From Paramecium sonneborni (lineage: Eukaryota; Ciliophora; Oligohymenophorea; Peniculida; Parameciidae): a stretch of 52,137 nucleotides of DNA. Of this stretch, positions 50,592 to 52,137 are shown in pieces. A program made the translations under genes and the position numbers. Numbering within the stretch: position 1 is the stretch's first letter; each line of letters opens with the position of its first letter. Below the pieces are notes generated by a model that saw nothing but the letters and a program-made list of their open reading frames with translations, ran no database searches and was not told where the DNA came from. The DNA lies in the NCBI GenBank assembly GCA_905182985.1, contig CAJJDN010000010.1, positions 12,671-64,807 of the forward strand, given 5' to 3'.

Positions 50592-51437
50592 ATGAACAAT
50601 AACTAGAACTTATATTTGTTAAATGCTTAACAATAATATTACAATCCTTATTCTTTTGAAACATAAGGTGAATAAACTTAGGAACTTAATTTCTTTAACT
50701 GTTTTTAAATTTAATATTTTCTTAGATCAAGGACAGTTTTAGAGTTCTAATATAAGGTCTGAGTTTATTTAGAATATGTACACTTTTTTAGCAATCGAAT
50801 TCTTATTTAATTTGGGAATGATGGCTTTAGGATTTTACACAGGTATGGGTTCTTGGCTTGTTCGTCTTAATTGTTTATAAGATTTTGAAGAAGGTTTTGA
50901 ATTTTATAGTTGTTTGACCCCATCTTGGTTATTTTATGTTTCTTTATTTGTTTCAATAATATTGTAAATGATGTTATATTTTGGAGGAAACTTTGCAAGA
51001 AAGGTAATATTAAAGATTTGATTGTAGGATCCTTTAAATTATGTAGTGTTACTTCTGTAGTTGATTTTTTTTGGATTTACATTTGCAACAATATGCATCT
51101 TTATGGTTTTAAGCCTACAAGAACTGGTTGTTTGGATAACTTGGGGACTTATTTTCATAATAATACTAATATTTAAGATTCTAGGGGTCTTAAACAAAAA
51201 AGAGATATCTTTGCTTTGTATATAAATTCATTCCATATTTTTACAGAAGGTGCTATCATAATTGTAGGTGCATCTATACCTTTAATATTAATTCTAATAT
51301 TCCTGAGGTATAGGCTTATATGGGAGAAATGTTTATCTGGATTTATCATTGTAATATATGGAATCTATTTGATGTTTGAAACAAGATTTATAATGAGCAA
51401 TAAAGTAAGAATTTATTTAAGGAAATAAAGAGATTGA
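50592..51437 (+). pseudogene. Multi-TM protein, frame-broken, unknown family
   Basis: It starts at ATG 50592 (MNNNQNLYLLNAQQQYYNPY) and reads FFNCFQIQYFLRSRTVLEFQ to an in-frame TGA at 50760-50762. After a shift at a T6 run (50784-50789) it continues FLAIEFLFNLGMMALGFYTG, MGSWLVRLNCLQDFEEGFEF. A second shift near 50905-50910 leads into a long frame to TGA 51435: FDPILVILCFFICFNNIVND, FWRKLCKKGNIKDLIVGSFK, CSVTSVVDFFWIY, IIIVGASIPLILILIF and GFIIVIYGIYLMFETRF. The order and character of the pieces indicate one protein with about five or six membrane segments. It has one nonsense codon and two one-base shifts without fitting introns, so it is a pseudogene unless the sequence is faulty here. It is not the missing SLC6 end. 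Confidence 0.6.
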
Positions 51438-52137
51438 ATTTATAACTTGATCAATATTTGTTTGGATCTTTATTGCTTAATGGTCTTATGTTTTAACCAT
51501 TAGTGAGAATATTTGAAATGATATTCTTTGCTTTTGGTAGAAATAACTGATGATTATTAAAATGAGTAATATCATTAAATTAAATTATTTTTCTAATATC
51601 TTCATTTTATTTTTAACTATAGACTAATTGATATTAATATGCATTTCTAACTATCGATGATTTTAAGCAATTCTCTATTTTCAAAAATAACATGCTATGA
51701 TTATTTAGCTTTAAAACTCTAACTAAATCAAAATTCATATTAAAATTCTTTTTCATTCAGTGTTGTTGTGCACAAGAATAGTTTCAATTCCATAAGATTT
51801 TCTAATCCTTATTCAATATTGTTTTGTAGGTATTTTTAATTATTTAACTAATATATATTGTAATTAGTTTAAATTCAGATTAAGTTACTCATTATTATTA
51901 AATGAAGCAAATTTTATTAATAAAAATTTAAAAAATTTAGATTGATTTCGCATTAAAATTGAGAATCCATTAATATGATGAACTTTAATTATCATGATAG
52001 AACTAACTCTAGGAATAAATTTTTGCAAAAAATAAATAGATTTCAACAGAAAAAATTTTTTTTTTAAATTTGACACTCTTATCTTAGTATGTATAATTCA
52101 ACAAAATTCACATTGCATAAATGAATTTTTTTAAATA
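51438..52137. other. AT-rich right edge, nothing recognised
   Basis: About 700 bp with long A and T tracts. The open frame at 51885-52076 (-) has no coding character. No telomeric repeat is seen at the right edge. Confidence 0.4.

Noticed and set aside
50592..51437. Missing TM9-12 of the SLC6 transporter
   Set aside because: The downstream hydrophobic protein has its own start and sequence character and lacks SLC6 C-terminal landmarks; it is a separate gene.
1..52137. Germline sequence with TA-flanked internal eliminated sequences
   Set aside because: The four long intact genes (7.6, 1.7, 2.2 and 1.6 kb) contain no frame-breaking insertions; all interruptions in them are 23-28 nt GT...AG introns. 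Germline Paramecium DNA would be expected to carry several such insertions over this length.
1..52137. tRNA genes, rRNA, CRISPR arrays, telomeric repeats
   Set aside because: No tRNA B-box-like sequence in a cloverleaf context, no regularly spaced repeats and no C4A2/C3A3 telomere arrays were seen on reading both strands; a covariance-model scan would be needed to be certain for tRNAs.

Overview
The window is nuclear DNA of a ciliate, almost certainly Paramecium. Three independent signs agree. (1) Long coding frames only close if TAA and TAG are read as glutamine and TGA is the sole stop. (2) Introns are tiny, 22-30 nt, GT...AG, mostly ending TAG. (3) A 7.6-kb gene encodes a cysteine-periodic surface antigen of the Paramecium immobilization-antigen type. 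Non-coding DNA is extremely AT-rich. The long coding frames carry no recognisable TA-flanked germline insertions, so this looks like somatic (macronuclear) sequence. I infer a gene-poor, possibly subtelomeric location; no telomeric repeat is present at either end.

Layout. 1-5.8 kb: decayed coding relics, namely a GGxYD-type repeat fossil on + and a coiled-coil relic on -. 5.86-13.44 kb (-): one intact 2,525-codon surface-antigen gene without introns. 15.7-18.1 kb (-): a broken cysteine-rich surface-protein gene. 18.29-19.95 kb (+): an intact WD40 protein. 23.2-24.7 kb (+): a Gln/Asn-rich protein of unknown function with tiny introns and a one-base frame break. 25.97-27.49 kb (-): a Ulp1/SENP-type cysteine protease with a MORN-like segment. 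28.2-29.0 kb (-): a RING-H2 membrane protein with frame breaks. 29.8-30.9 kb (+): a probable tyrosine-recombinase fossil, the best mobile-element trace here. 31.5-38.9 kb: mostly decayed ORFs. 38.96-41.11 kb (+): an intact secreted three-module protein with four tiny introns. 44.57-46.16 kb (+): an intact two-TM protein. 48.7-49.9 kb (+): the first two thirds of an SLC6 sodium-coupled transporter, whose homology stops at the only ambiguous base in the window. 50.6-51.4 kb (+): a frame-broken multi-TM protein.

The genes do not form an operon or an obvious pathway. Several encode surface or membrane proteins (antigen, cysteine-rich relic, three-module protein, two-TM protein, transporter, RING-TM). 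The striking feature is the mixture of fully intact long genes with many relics that are recognisable only piecewise in shifting frames. No tRNA, rRNA, CRISPR array or bacterial-type regulatory site was seen.
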